Notes: generated by a model not told the origin, from the letters alone. 26,459 nt of DNA from Pseudomonadota bacterium (GCA_022705125.1 JAKJFB010000008.1:1-26459), one strand, 5' to 3'; shown: positions 8,224 through 16,555, numbered from the stretch's first letter. A program made the numbers and translations.

Positions 8224-8252
8224 GAGGAAGTGTCATCTTCGTTCGTCTCAGG
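8224..8252 (+). promoter_or_regulatory. Candidate ECF-sigma promoter for the second TonB receptor
   Basis: GAGG (8224-8227), 16 bases, CGTCT (8244-8248), inside TTCGTTCGTCTCAGG (8238-8252). The -10 block differs by one base from that at 1843-1857 and the -35 to -10 spacing is the same. An ATTTCTT tract (8202-8208) lies about 42 bases upstream of CGTCT. The predicted transcript would have a leader of about 60 bases before ATG 8318. Confidence 0.55.
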
Positions 8253-8317
8253 TCTTGTGAACGGCTTCCGGCCGGCGGTCGGGCCGTATCCAATTCCAAT
8301 CGACGAGGAGACAACGC

Positions 8318-11092
8318 ATGTACAAGAGATCGCGTCTGGCGCTATCCGTAGCAGCCGCCGTGGGAGCCATCGCATCGACCGGCAGCCTGCCGGCCCTTGC
8401 CCAGGACCCGGCTGCCCAGCAGATTGAAGAGGTCGTCGTCACCGGTTCGCGCATCCGGCGCACCGACCTGACCAGCATGAGCCCCATTTCCGTGTTCGAC
8501 GAGGCCGCGCTGGACCGCCAGGGCTCCACGACGCTGGAGCGCTTCTTCGTGAGCCTGCCCTCGGTGAGCGGCGCCGACTTCGGCTCCGGCGTCAACAACG
8601 GCACCGCGGGCTGGTCCACGGTGTCGCTGCGCGGCCTCGGGCCGACGCGCACGCTGGTGCTGCTGAACGGCAACCGCATGGCCTCGGCCGGCGTCAACGG
8701 CTTCGTGGACCTGAACCTGATCCCGTCCTCGCTGATCGAGCGCGTCGAGGTGCTGCGCGACGGCGCCTCCACCATCTACGGTTCGGACGCGATCGCCGGC
8801 GTGGTCAACCTGATCACCAAGTCCGACTTCGACGGCGTCGAGGTCGAGGGCCAGTACGACGAGTCGGGCGAGGGCGACGGCGAGCAGAAGCTGTTCGCGA
8901 TCACCTTCGGCAAGAGCTTCGAGCGCGGCAATATCGTCGTCAACGGCCAGTACCAGGAGCGCGACGAGATCTGGCAGGGCGAGCGCAGCTTCTCCGAGTG
9001 CGCCTTCCGCGAGCGCGGCAGCGTCGCCGCCGGCACGCGCGAGCGCTTCTGCGGCGGCTCGGGCACTGCCTACCCCGCGACGGCCTACATTTCGGCCAAC
9101 GATTTCGCCAGCCCCTTCGTGAAGGACGGCGGCGTACCGCGCCCCTACAACGCCGCGACCGACGCGTTCAACTACGCGGCCGCCTCGTACATGGTTACGC
9201 CGCAGGACGTCTACAGCTTCTTCAGCTCGGGCAATTACGACCTCATCGAGAGCAGCCCGGTCGGTACCGTCAGCGCCTTCATGGAAACCCAGTTCTCCAA
9301 CCGCGAATCGGCCCAGCTGCTGGCGCCGGAAGGCACTTTCTGGGGCCCGCTGGTGCCCACCACCAACCCCGGCAACGTCTTCGGCGAGCCGGCCTACGCC
9401 TACCGCCGCCTGGTGGAGACCGGCGGGCGCCGCGCCGAGCAGGACGTCAACGTCTGGCGCGGGCTGATCGGCCTGAAGGGCGAGCTGAACAACGGCTGGG
9501 GCTGGGACCTGTCGTACAACCGCTCCGAGTACCGCGACGACTCGGTGGACCTGTACCGCGGCAACGTGCCCAAGATGAACACGCTGATCGACCCCGAGCT
9601 GTGCGCGGCCGACCCGGCCTGCCCCGGCGTCTGGGATCCGTTCGCGATCAACACGCTGACGCCGGAAATGATCGCCTACGGGCTGTCGAACGCGCGCTTC
9701 ACCGACGAGTCGACGCTGCGCACGATCCAGTTCAACCTGACCGGTGACTTCGGCGGCCTCGAGCTGCCCGGCGGCAAGCCGCAGTGGGCGGTCGGTTACG
9801 AGACGCGCGAGGAAGAGGGCAGCCTGACCTACGACGACAACGTGCTGGCCGGCAACGTCTACAGCTACGCGGGCGCCAACACCGCGGCCGATTACGAGGT
9901 CGACGAGTTCTACGCCGAACTGAACCTGCCGCTGATCGCCGACATGCCCTTCGCGCACGCGGTGACGGCCGAGATCTCGACGCGCGTGTCCGACTACGAC
10001 TTCCTTGGCGACGAGGAGGACGTGTGGAAGTACGCCCTGGAGTGGGCGCCGATCGCGGACCTGCGCCTGCGCTACACCTACTCCGAGGGCTTCCGCGCGC
10101 CGAACATCGACGAGCAGGCATCGCCGGAAGAGAACACAGCGGCCACCTACACCGAGCCCTGCGTGGAATGGGGCGCCAACCCCGACGCGATAGTGCGCGC
10201 CAACTGCGCGGCAGACGGCCTGCGCCCGGACTTCACGCTGTCCTCGGACCAGGCACAGAGCCTGCAGGGCGGCAACGCGAACCTGGCGCCCGAGGAATCG
10301 GAATCCACCACTTTCGGCGTCGTGTGGACCCCGAGCTTCCTCGAGGACTTCTCGGCCACGGTGGACTGGTATGAGATCGAGATCGAGGGCGCCATCGGCT
10401 CGCTGGGCGTCGATGACATCGTGACCGGCTGCTACTCCAGCGCGAACTTCTCCTCGCCGCTGTGCTCGCTGATCCTCGGGCCGGCTGCCGTGGGCGAGAA
10501 TGCAAACCCGAACTCGCCGCGGCGCAACGTGATCGGCCTGATCTCGGGGCCGGACATCCGCCTCGGCAACCTCTCGACCTTCGAGACCAAGGGCATCGAC
10601 TTCTCGATGAACTACGTGTTCAACGCGGTGTGGGACGGGGCGCTGAACCTCTCGCTGGACGGCACCTGGCTCGACAGCTACGAGTACACCTCGGGGCCGG
10701 GCATACCGGCCACCGAACTCTCGGGCTATTACGGCACGGATCCCTACCAGGGTGACGTCCCGGCCGCGTTCCCCGAGCTGAAGATGAACTTCGTGGCCGC
10801 GTACTCGCGCGACAACTGGGGCGGCAGCTACACCATCCGCTGGATGGACGAAGTGGAGGACGTGGCCAGCACCTGCGCCGGCAGCCAGCTGTCGTGTGAC
10901 GCCGACGCCTACGACTACCACGACGTGCAGGGCTACTACGAGTGGAAGAACGTCACGTTCACCGCCGGCGTACGCAACCTGTGGGACGAGGAGCCGCCCT
11001 ACGTGTCGAACTTCGGCGACATGAACACGCTGAACTTCAGCTACGACACCGCGGGCCGTTACTACTACACCCGCATCAGCGCGAAGTTCTGA
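8318..11092 (+). CDS. TonB-dependent outer-membrane receptor (no STN domain)
   Basis: A 924-residue outer-membrane importer driven by TonB. A signal peptide ends at LPALA (24-28), followed almost at once by a TonB box EEVVVTGSR (37-45). The plug carries SLRGLGPTRTLVLLNGNR (103-120) and ERVEVLRDGASTIYGSDAIAG (141-161). A long barrel with several cysteine pairs in predicted loops ends in a C-terminal Phe (ISAKF). It is a paralogue of the 2982-5978 receptor, sharing the YGSDAIAGVVN plug signature, but lacks the STN domain, so it can import but probably not signal. ATG 8318 has a strong GAGGAG (8305-8310) seven bases upstream. It likely has its own promoter at 8224 and ends at the terminator at 11137. 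The ligand is unknown. Confidence 0.93.
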   Translation: MYKRSRLALSVAAAVGAIASTGSLPALAQDPAAQQIEEVVVTGSRIRRTDLTSMSPISVFDEAALDRQGSTTLERFFVSLPSVSGADFGSGVNNGTAGWSTVSLRGLGPTRTLVLLNGNRMASAGVNGFVDLNLIPSSLIERVEVLRDGASTIYGSDAIAGVVNLITKSDFDGVEVEGQYDESGEGDGEQKLFAITFGKSFERGNIVVNGQYQERDEIWQGERSFSECAFRERGSVAAGTRERFCGGSGTAYPATAYISANDFASPFVKDGGVPRPYNAATDAFNYAAASYMVTPQDVYSFFSSGNYDLIESSPVGTVSAFMETQFSNRESAQLLAPEGTFWGPLVPTTNPGNVFGEPAYAYRRLVETGGRRAEQDVNVWRGLIGLKGELNNGWGWDLSYNRSEYRDDSVDLYRGNVPKMNTLIDPELCAADPACPGVWDPFAINTLTPEMIAYGLSNARFTDESTLRTIQFNLTGDFGGLELPGGKPQWAVGYETREEEGSLTYDDNVLAGNVYSYAGANTAADYEVDEFYAELNLPLIADMPFAHAVTAEISTRVSDYDFLGDEEDVWKYALEWAPIADLRLRYTYSEGFRAPNIDEQASPEENTAATYTEPCVEWGANPDAIVRANCAADGLRPDFTLSSDQAQSLQGGNANLAPEESESTTFGVVWTPSFLEDFSATVDWYEIEIEGAIGSLGVDDIVTGCYSSANFSSPLCSLILGPAAVGENANPNSPRRNVIGLISGPDIRLGNLSTFETKGIDFSMNYVFNAVWDGALNLSLDGTWLDSYEYTSGPGIPATELSGYYGTDPYQGDVPAAFPELKMNFVAAYSRDNWGGSYTIRWMDEVEDVASTCAGSQLSCDADAYDYHDVQGYYEWKNVTFTAGVRNLWDEEPPYVSNFGDMNTLNFSYDTAGRYYYTRISAKF

Positions 11093-11105
11093 TCCGGCGT
11101 GACCG

Positions 11106-11127
11106 GGGGTCGCCGCGAGGCGACCCC
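11106..11127. repeat. Perfect inverted repeat after the second receptor
   Basis: GGGGTCGCC (11106-11114) and GGCGACCCC (11119-11127) pair perfectly around the loop GCGA, which fits a GNRA tetraloop. It lies 13 bases after the receptor stop and ten bases before the terminator. It could protect the mRNA 3' end or assist termination. Confidence 0.6.
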
Positions 11128-11136
11128 GCATCCTTC

Positions 11137-11162
11137 AAGCCCCTCTCCGGAGGGGCTTTTTT
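11137..11162 (+). terminator. Rho-independent terminator of the second receptor
   Basis: The stem AGCCCCTC (11138-11145) / GAGGGGCT (11150-11157) with a TCCG loop is followed by a run of T (11157-11162). This is a textbook intrinsic terminator, and it separates the receptor locus from the next TPR gene. Confidence 0.9.
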
Positions 11163-11222
11163 GTTGTGGGTCGGCCCGATCCTGCAATAATCCGCGCCTC
11201 CAACCGTCACGACCCGAAGCCG

Positions 11223-12998
11223 ATGCCCGACCCGCGCCGGACCCTCGCCGAAGCTCTCGAGCTGTTCCGTGGCAAGCGTTACGCGCAATGCGCGCGCACG
11301 CTCGAGCCGCTGTGCGCGGCCGGCGAACCCGCGGGCGCGCTGTCGCTGGCGGCGATGGCGCTGTCACTGGCGGGCGAGGACGAGGCGGCGACGCGCTGCT
11401 TCGAGCGCTATCTGGCGCGCCAGTCCGCGGATGCCGCGGCGTGGAACAACTTCGGCAACCACCTGAGAACGCGCGAGCCCGGGCGCGCGATCGACTGTTA
11501 CGGCAAGGCGATCGCGCTGAAGCCGGATTTTGCGGATGCGCGCTTCAACCTGGCGCTGCTGCACAACGAGCGTCGCGCGCATCGCGCGGCGCTCACGGCG
11601 CTCGCGCCCGGTGCGCACGCACCCTGTACGCCGCGCGAACACGCGCTGGCAGCCTCGCTGCACCTGCGTCTGCACGAATGGAACGCGGCCGCGCCGCACC
11701 TGGAGGCGCAACTCGCGCACGAGCCCGCGGATGCGCGCACGCGACTGAACCTCGCGGTGGCGCAGCGCATGCGTGGCGAGCCCGAGGCGGCGCTGCGCAC
11801 CCTCATCGCGGCAGGCGATGCGGCCCCCGCGGCGCTGCGTTTCGAGCAGGCATCGATCCTGCTCGAGACCGGCCGCATCGAGGCGGCGCGCACGCTGTTC
11901 GAGCACGTCATCGCGCAGGACCCTGCGCACCTCGGCGCGCACGAGGCGCTCGACAAGATCCACTTCGAAACCGGCGCGCATGAGCGGGTAGGGCAGAGCC
12001 TGGCACAGGCTCTCGCGCAGAGCGCCGATCCGGCGCTCGCCACCGCGCTGGCGCTGCAATACGAGCGGATCGGCGCGCGCGAGCGTGCACGGGAAGTCAT
12101 CGAGCGCCTGGCGCCCGCCCAGCGCGGCACCGAGGCCATGCGCCTGCACGCGCGCCTGCTGGTGGTTGCGGGCCATGCGGAGCAAGCCGAGCGCGAGCTC
12201 GCCGCCTGCCTCGCGCAGCACCCGGGTGAACGCGGCGCGCGGCTGGATCTCGCGCGCCTCCTGATGCGGGCAGACCGAGCGCCCGAGGCCGCGCAGCTGC
12301 TGGAGCACGCCCTGGCGCAACATCCCGGGGACCAGCTGCTGCTGGCAAACCTCGGCACAGCCTGGAAACTCTGCGCCGATGCGCGCCACGAGGCGCTGTT
12401 CGATGTCGCGCGCCTGGTGCGCAGCTACACACTGCTGGACTTCGGGCTGGATGCGGACTTCCTCGCCGAGCTCGCCGCCTTGCTGCGCGGCATGCACCAC
12501 GCCACGCACCACCCGCTGGATCAGTCGTTGCGCGGCGGCACGCAGACGGTGGGCAACCTGCTCGGGCGCCGCGAAGCGCCCATCGTGCGCTTGCGCGGCG
12601 CGATCGAGGCCGTGCTGGCGCAGTACGTGGCGCAGCTGCCCACCGATGCGGAGCATCCCTTCCTGCGAAGGCGCACCGAACGCTGGCGCTTCGCCGGCTC
12701 GTGGTCGGTGCTGCTGCGCAGCCAGGGCTTTCACGTGCCGCACACCCATGGCCAGGGCTGGATCAGCTCGGCGCTCTACGTCGCGCTGCCACAGGGGCTG
12801 CAGGGCAGGGAGGGCTGGCTGGAGTTCGGGCGCAGCGACCTCCAGCTGCCGCTTGCGCAGGACCCGCCCGCGCTTGCGCTGGCGCCGCAGGTGGGCCGGC
12901 TGGTGCTGTTCCCCTCGTATCTGTGGCACGGCACGGTGGCGTTCGCCGCGCCGGGCGAGCGGCTGACCGTCGCCTTCGACGTGAGCCCCGCGAACTGA
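11223..12998 (+). CDS. TPR protein with C-terminal 2OG-Fe(II) oxygenase-like domain
   Basis: A 591-residue cytoplasmic protein. Residues about 5-400 are tandem TPR-like helices, for example the repeats around 73-107 (WNNFGNHL, IALKPDFADARFNLA), 205-240 and 335-385. The C-terminal 110 residues resemble the putative 2OG-Fe(II) oxygenase family (2OG-FeII_Oxy_5). Features seen are FHVPHTHGQGWISSALYV (503-520, His504/507/509), GWLEFGR (531-537), GRLVLFPSYLWHGTV (558-572, His569) and Arg580. Such enzymes hydroxylate or otherwise oxidise a substrate using 2-oxoglutarate and Fe(II). The acidic metal ligand usual after the first His is not obvious, so activity is uncertain. ATG 11223 lies after the terminator; an in-frame GTG at 11166 would start just downstream of the hairpin and is unlikely. 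It converges with the next gene with only three bases between stops. Confidence 0.82.
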   Translation: MPDPRRTLAEALELFRGKRYAQCARTLEPLCAAGEPAGALSLAAMALSLAGEDEAATRCFERYLARQSADAAAWNNFGNHLRTREPGRAIDCYGKAIALKPDFADARFNLALLHNERRAHRAALTALAPGAHAPCTPREHALAASLHLRLHEWNAAAPHLEAQLAHEPADARTRLNLAVAQRMRGEPEAALRTLIAAGDAAPAALRFEQASILLETGRIEAARTLFEHVIAQDPAHLGAHEALDKIHFETGAHERVGQSLAQALAQSADPALATALALQYERIGARERAREVIERLAPAQRGTEAMRLHARLLVVAGHAEQAERELAACLAQHPGERGARLDLARLLMRADRAPEAAQLLEHALAQHPGDQLLLANLGTAWKLCADARHEALFDVARLVRSYTLLDFGLDADFLAELAALLRGMHHATHHPLDQSLRGGTQTVGNLLGRREAPIVRLRGAIEAVLAQYVAQLPTDAEHPFLRRRTERWRFAGSWSVLLRSQGFHVPHTHGQGWISSALYVALPQGLQGREGWLEFGRSDLQLPLAQDPPALALAPQVGRLVLFPSYLWHGTVAFAAPGERLTVAFDVSPAN

Positions 12999-13001
12999 GC
13001 C

Positions 13002-14339
13002 CTAGAGGAATAGCTCGTCGCTGCGGCTGCGTTCGGCGATACGCTCGCCGCCGAGGCGGAAGTCGCCGATGCCCTCGACGAGCCGCGTGCATGCCAGTCG
13101 CTCGGCCTCGCTGAGCCAGGGATTCCAGGTGTCCATCAGCAGGATCACGCGCAGCTCGCCGCTGCGGTTCCACGCCTCGTGCTCGAAGGTATCGTCGAAG
13201 ACCATCACCTCGCCCTCGCGCCACGCGTGCGGTTCCTCACCGAGCACGTGCAGCGCGCAGCCGGGCGGCACCACCAGCGGCAGGTGCGCCACCACGCGCG
13301 CGTTGGTCACACCGCGATGCGGCAGGATGTGGGCGCCGGGGCGCAGCAGCGAGAACAGGATTTCCGGGCCGTGGTCGCGGATCGCGACGCGCGGCAGCCG
13401 CTCCATCGCCGCGGTGGTGACGGGACAGCGCGCGCAGTTCGCGTCGAAGCGCTCGCCGTGGCGGTAAAAGAACAGCGCGTCCCAGCTGCCCTCGTCCGAT
13501 GCCCCCGCGACCAGCTGGTTCAGCTGCTCGCGGTCGTGGAAGGGCTGCAGGCCCTCGCGCGCCGCCACCGCGGCCAGCATCTCGTCGCGGATCGCCGCGG
13601 TGCGTGCTTGCAGCTCCCCGATCCATGGAAAGACATCGAGCGGCAGGAAGGCCGCGGTCGGCAGGTCGGGCACATAGAGGAAACCGGGTTTCTGCCGCGG
13701 GTCCGGGTAGCGCGGCATGTCCTGCCCGAGGTAGATCCGCAGCGCGGCGCGGATGCGGCGCATCTCGTCCTCGCCATAGGCTTCCAGCAACGGCGCCAGC
13801 ACCTGCTGCAGCAGGCGCGGGCGCTCGACATCGACGAAGTCCATCGCGTGCACCACGCGCGGGCGCAGTGCCGGCGGCGTGGTCTCGTTGTTGCGCCAGG
13901 CGCCCCTGGCCTGCGCATCGACGATCGCGCGCCAGTAAGCCATCGCCGCACCGGTGCGATCGCCCGTGGCCTCGAGCACCTCGCCGATGCACAGCGCCGC
14001 GGTGTGGTTGCGTGCGTCGCGGCGCAACGCCTCGGCGAAGGCCGCGCGCGCGGCGGGCAGATCCGCGGCCTCCTGGCAGGCGACGCCGAGATTGAGCCAA
14101 TGTGCCGACACGCCGGGCTCGAGCTCCGTTACCCGGCGGCTGAAGTCCACGGCGCGATCGAGAGCGCCCGCACGGAAGGCGCGCATCGCGAAGTAGCGCA
14201 GGCTTTCGATGCGCGCGCCGACCGGACCCTGTTCCAGCAGCTGGCCGTAGAGCGCGTCGGCGCGCGCAAACTCCTGGCGCGCCACGCACTGGCGCGCCTG
14301 CCCGATCAGTGGCGCAACGGCTGCGCCGGTGTCGCTCAC
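13002..14339 (-). CDS. TPR protein with aspartyl/asparaginyl beta-hydroxylase domain
   Basis: A 445-residue protein predicted to hydroxylate Asp or Asn side chains (AspH family, Fe(II)/2-oxoglutarate dependent). Residues about 5-140 are TPR helices, such as SAHWLNLGVACQEAADLPAARAAF (78-101). The C-terminal half carries the AspH signature: ILPHRGVTNARVVAHLPLVVP (338-358, His341) and GEVMVFDDTFEHEAW (376-390, His387), followed by Arg397. These match the metal- and 2OG-binding strands of the animal enzyme. No signal peptide is present, so it is cytoplasmic. GTG 14339 overlaps the stop of the upstream hydrolase gene (GTGA), so translation is coupled; there is no better start upstream within the hydrolase frame. 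Substrate unknown. Confidence 0.88.
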   Translation of the reverse strand: MSDTGAAVAPLIGQARQCVARQEFARADALYGQLLEQGPVGARIESLRYFAMRAFRAGALDRAVDFSRRVTELEPGVSAHWLNLGVACQEAADLPAARAAFAEALRRDARNHTAALCIGEVLEATGDRTGAAMAYWRAIVDAQARGAWRNNETTPPALRPRVVHAMDFVDVERPRLLQQVLAPLLEAYGEDEMRRIRAALRIYLGQDMPRYPDPRQKPGFLYVPDLPTAAFLPLDVFPWIGELQARTAAIRDEMLAAVAAREGLQPFHDREQLNQLVAGASDEGSWDALFFYRHGERFDANCARCPVTTAAMERLPRVAIRDHGPEILFSLLRPGAHILPHRGVTNARVVAHLPLVVPPGCALHVLGEEPHAWREGEVMVFDDTFEHEAWNRSGELRVILLMDTWNPWLSEAERLACTRLVEGIGDFRLGGERIAERSRSDELFL

Positions 14340-15310
14340 AGCGCGAGCGCCGCGAATACCTGCTCGCGCAGGTGGCGTACCTCGTTCGCCAGGTGATGAC
14401 GCGCGCCGTCGACCATGCACAGCTGCGCGTGCGGGAACTTCTGCCGGATCATCGGGAGGTTCCACCGCCAGTCCACCGTCTCGTCGGCGCTGCCCTGAAT
14501 GATCAGCGGCGCGAAATCCGTGACCGGATGCTCGCGGAACGTGCGGATCCACTGCCGCATCGCGCCGACCCACTGCACCGGCAGGATCGTGCTCTGCAGC
14601 GGATCGTTGCGCACGAAGGCGAGGAATTCGGTGTCGCCGGAGTTCGGCATGAACTTGCGCCGCACGCCGGAGCGGAACGGGCGCAGCAGGGTGTACAGCA
14701 GGTTCACGTGGCGCCAGCGCGCGGGCCGCACCAGAGGTGCCAGCAGCGCGATGCGCGCGAACGGGCACTCGGCCGCGGAACGGCACTTGCGGAAGGCCCA
14801 GCTCATCAGCACCGCACCGCCGGTGCTCTGGCCGATGGCGTACAGCGGTCCCGGCAGGCGCTCGCGATGGTGCTCGAGCACCAGTGCGAGCACGTCCGTG
14901 TAGTCCTCGAAGTCGTGGATGCTGGCCTGCGGACCGTTCGACAGCCCGTGGCCGGGCAGGTCCCAGATCAGCACGCTGTGGCCTTGACGCAGGCAGTGCT
15001 CGATCAGGCTGCCATAGAGCCCCGCGTGATCGAAGTAGCCATGCAGCAGGACGCAGGTGCCGCGTGCGGCGGTGAGCTCGTAGAAATGGCAGGCGATCTC
15101 GAAACCGTTCGCCGCGAGTCGCCCGAAGTGATGGGTGACACCCGGCACGCGATGCGCGAGGTCGATACCGTAGAAGGCGAAATAGTCCTGCTCGGCGCCG
15201 GAAACGACGCTCAGCCCGGAGAACTCCAGCGGCCGCATCGCGGCGCGCACGGCCTCGGGGTCGAAGCTGCGCGCGGCAATGCGACTTCGGGCGAAGGGAC
15301 TGCCGGTCAC
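14336..15310 (-). CDS. Alpha/beta hydrolase (serine hydrolase, monoacylglycerol-lipase/S33-like)
   Basis: A 324-residue esterase- or lipase-like enzyme. The oxyanion region is HGYFDH (90-95). The lid-proximal strand reads LIWDLPGHGLSNG (114-126), as in monoacylglycerol lipases. The nucleophile is Ser162 in GQSTGG (160-165), the likely acid Asp276 in QGSADETVDW, and the likely base His305 or His306 in ARHHLANE. No signal peptide is seen. It lies six bases after the aldolase stop and overlaps the hydroxylase gene by four bases, so the three form one operon. The start is GTG 15310; a downstream ATG at residue 25 is possible because no strong ribosome site marks either. The ester or lipid substrate cannot be told. 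Confidence 0.87.
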   Translation of the reverse strand: MTGSPFARSRIAARSFDPEAVRAAMRPLEFSGLSVVSGAEQDYFAFYGIDLAHRVPGVTHHFGRLAANGFEIACHFYELTAARGTCVLLHGYFDHAGLYGSLIEHCLRQGHSVLIWDLPGHGLSNGPQASIHDFEDYTDVLALVLEHHRERLPGPLYAIGQSTGGAVLMSWAFRKCRSAAECPFARIALLAPLVRPARWRHVNLLYTLLRPFRSGVRRKFMPNSGDTEFLAFVRNDPLQSTILPVQWVGAMRQWIRTFREHPVTDFAPLIIQGSADETVDWRWNLPMIRQKFPHAQLCMVDGARHHLANEVRHLREQVFAALAL

Positions 15311-15316
15311 GGGCTC

Positions 15317-16381
15317 TCAGCTGACCTTCTGGTTCAGTTCGCCGCGGGCGTAGCGGACATACATCGCTTCCAGCGACAGCGGCCTGATCCTGTCGGCCTG
15401 GCCCGCGGTGCCGAAGGCCTCGTAGCGTTCCCTGCAGATCGCCTTCATCGCCGTGACCGTTTCCTTCAGGTACTTGCGCGGGTCGAACTCCGAGGGGTTC
15501 TTCGCCATGAAACGGCGGATCGCGCCGGTCGAGGCGAGTCGCAGATCGGTGTCGATGTTCACCTTGCGCACGCCGTTGCGAATGCCCTCCTGGATTTCCT
15601 CCAGCGGCACGCCGTAGGTCTCGGGAATCTCGCCGCCGAACTCGTTGATGATCGCGAGCCAGTCCTGCGGCACCGAGGAGGAGCCGTGCATCACCAGGTG
15701 CGTGTTGGGGATGCGCGCGTGGATTTCCTTGATGCGACCGATCGCGAGGATGTCGCCGGTGGGCTTGCGCGAGAACTTGTAGGCGCCGTGGCTGGTGCCG
15801 ATGGCGATCGCCAGCGCGTCCACGCCGGTGTCCTTCACGAAGCGCGCGGCCTCCTCGGGATCGGTGAGCATCTGGTCGTGGCTCAGTATGCCTTCGGCGC
15901 CGATGCCGTCTTCCTCGCCCGCGGTGCCGGTCTCCAGCGAGCCGAGGCAGCCGATCTCGCCCTCCACCGACACGCCGCAGGCATGCGCCATCGCGACCGT
16001 CTCACGCGTCACGCGCACGTTGTAGTCGTAATCGGTCGGGGTCTTGCCGTCCTCGCCGAGCGAGCCGTCCATCATCACCGAGCTGAAGCCGAGCTGGATC
16101 GAACGCTGGCACACCGCGGGCGAGACGCCGTGGTCCTGGTGCATCACGACCGGGATGTGCGGGAATTCCTCGATCGCCGCCTGGATCAGGTGGCGCAGGA
16201 AGTTGGCACCGGCGTATTTGCGCGCGCCGGCCGAGGCCTGCACGATCACCGGGCTGCAGCTCTCGTCGGCGGCCTCCATGATGGCGCGCATCTGTTCGAG
16301 GTTGTTCACGTTGAACGCCGGCACGCCGTAGTCGTGCTCGGCGGCGTGGTCCAGCAACTGGCGCATGCTGATCAATGCCAT
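15317..16381 (-). CDS. fba: Fructose-bisphosphate aldolase, class II (Calvin-cycle subtype)
   Basis: The enzyme cleaves or forms fructose-1,6-bisphosphate from glyceraldehyde-3-phosphate and dihydroxyacetone phosphate in glycolysis, gluconeogenesis or the Calvin cycle. At 354 residues it fits the Zn-dependent class II B subtype. Seen in order are NVNNLEQ (25-31), the zinc and catalytic HQDHG (81-85), EGEIG (140-144), TSHGAYKF (196-203, His198), HGSSSVPQ (232-239) and the substrate-phosphate motif VNIDTD (274-279). ATG 16381 has an ideal GGAGG (16392-16388) six bases upstream; the open frame extends further but only into the leader hairpin. The Calvin-subtype name reflects the sequence class. 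It does not imply CO2 fixation, since no RuBisCO or phosphoribulokinase gene is present here. Confidence 0.95.
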   Translation of the reverse strand: MALISMRQLLDHAAEHDYGVPAFNVNNLEQMRAIMEAADESCSPVIVQASAGARKYAGANFLRHLIQAAIEEFPHIPVVMHQDHGVSPAVCQRSIQLGFSSVMMDGSLGEDGKTPTDYDYNVRVTRETVAMAHACGVSVEGEIGCLGSLETGTAGEEDGIGAEGILSHDQMLTDPEEAARFVKDTGVDALAIAIGTSHGAYKFSRKPTGDILAIGRIKEIHARIPNTHLVMHGSSSVPQDWLAIINEFGGEIPETYGVPLEEIQEGIRNGVRKVNIDTDLRLASTGAIRRFMAKNPSEFDPRKYLKETVTAMKAICRERYEAFGTAGQADRIRPLSLEAMYVRYARGELNQKVS

Positions 16382-16400
16382 GGGATACCTCCGGCTGTTG

Positions 16401-16429
16401 CCGGCCGTGCGCGATGGCGCGCCGGCCGG
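16401..16429 (-). promoter_or_regulatory. Strong hairpin in the aldolase 5' leader
   Basis: CCGGCCGTGCGC (16401-16412) pairs with GCGCGCCGGCCGG (16417-16429) around a four-base loop, with one bulged base and one G-U or G-T wobble. It ends nine bases before the aldolase ribosome site on the minus strand. It could modulate translation or be a protein-binding palindrome; no function is established. It has no T-run on the minus strand, so it is not a typical terminator. Confidence 0.5.
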
Positions 16430-16517
16430 TGCTTCGATCGACGAAACGGGAGGCGAGTCTAATGCAGCGGCCCCGCGCCTGTCATTGCCACGCATTCCTC
16501 GATCGCCGCAATCGGTC

Positions 16518-16523
16518 TACAAT
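16518..16523 (+). promoter_or_regulatory. Possible -10 element of the YSC84-like lipoprotein gene
   Basis: TACAAT (16518-16523), one mismatch from the sigma-70 consensus, lies 32 bases before ATG 16556. No good -35 is seen at 17 bases spacing (TTCCTC), so the call is weak. Confidence 0.35.
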
Positions 16524-16555
16524 GGCGCCGGTTTTACATACTTCAGGAGCATTCC

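Noticed and set aside
8342..11131. 929-codon minus-strand open frame opposite the second TonB receptor
   Set aside because: Its product is Arg/Ala/Gly/Val-rich with no recognisable motif, and the plus strand encodes a full receptor with signal peptide, TonB box, plug and C-terminal Phe. It is a high-GC shadow.
15317..16381. Evidence for a Calvin-cycle (autotrophy) locus from the aldolase subtype
   Set aside because: The subtype name is only a sequence class; no RuBisCO, phosphoribulokinase or CbbR gene is in the window.
14309..16462. 717-codon plus-strand open frame over the hydrolase and aldolase
   Set aside because: The minus strand encodes enzymes with intact catalytic motifs. The plus frame has no motif and biased composition.
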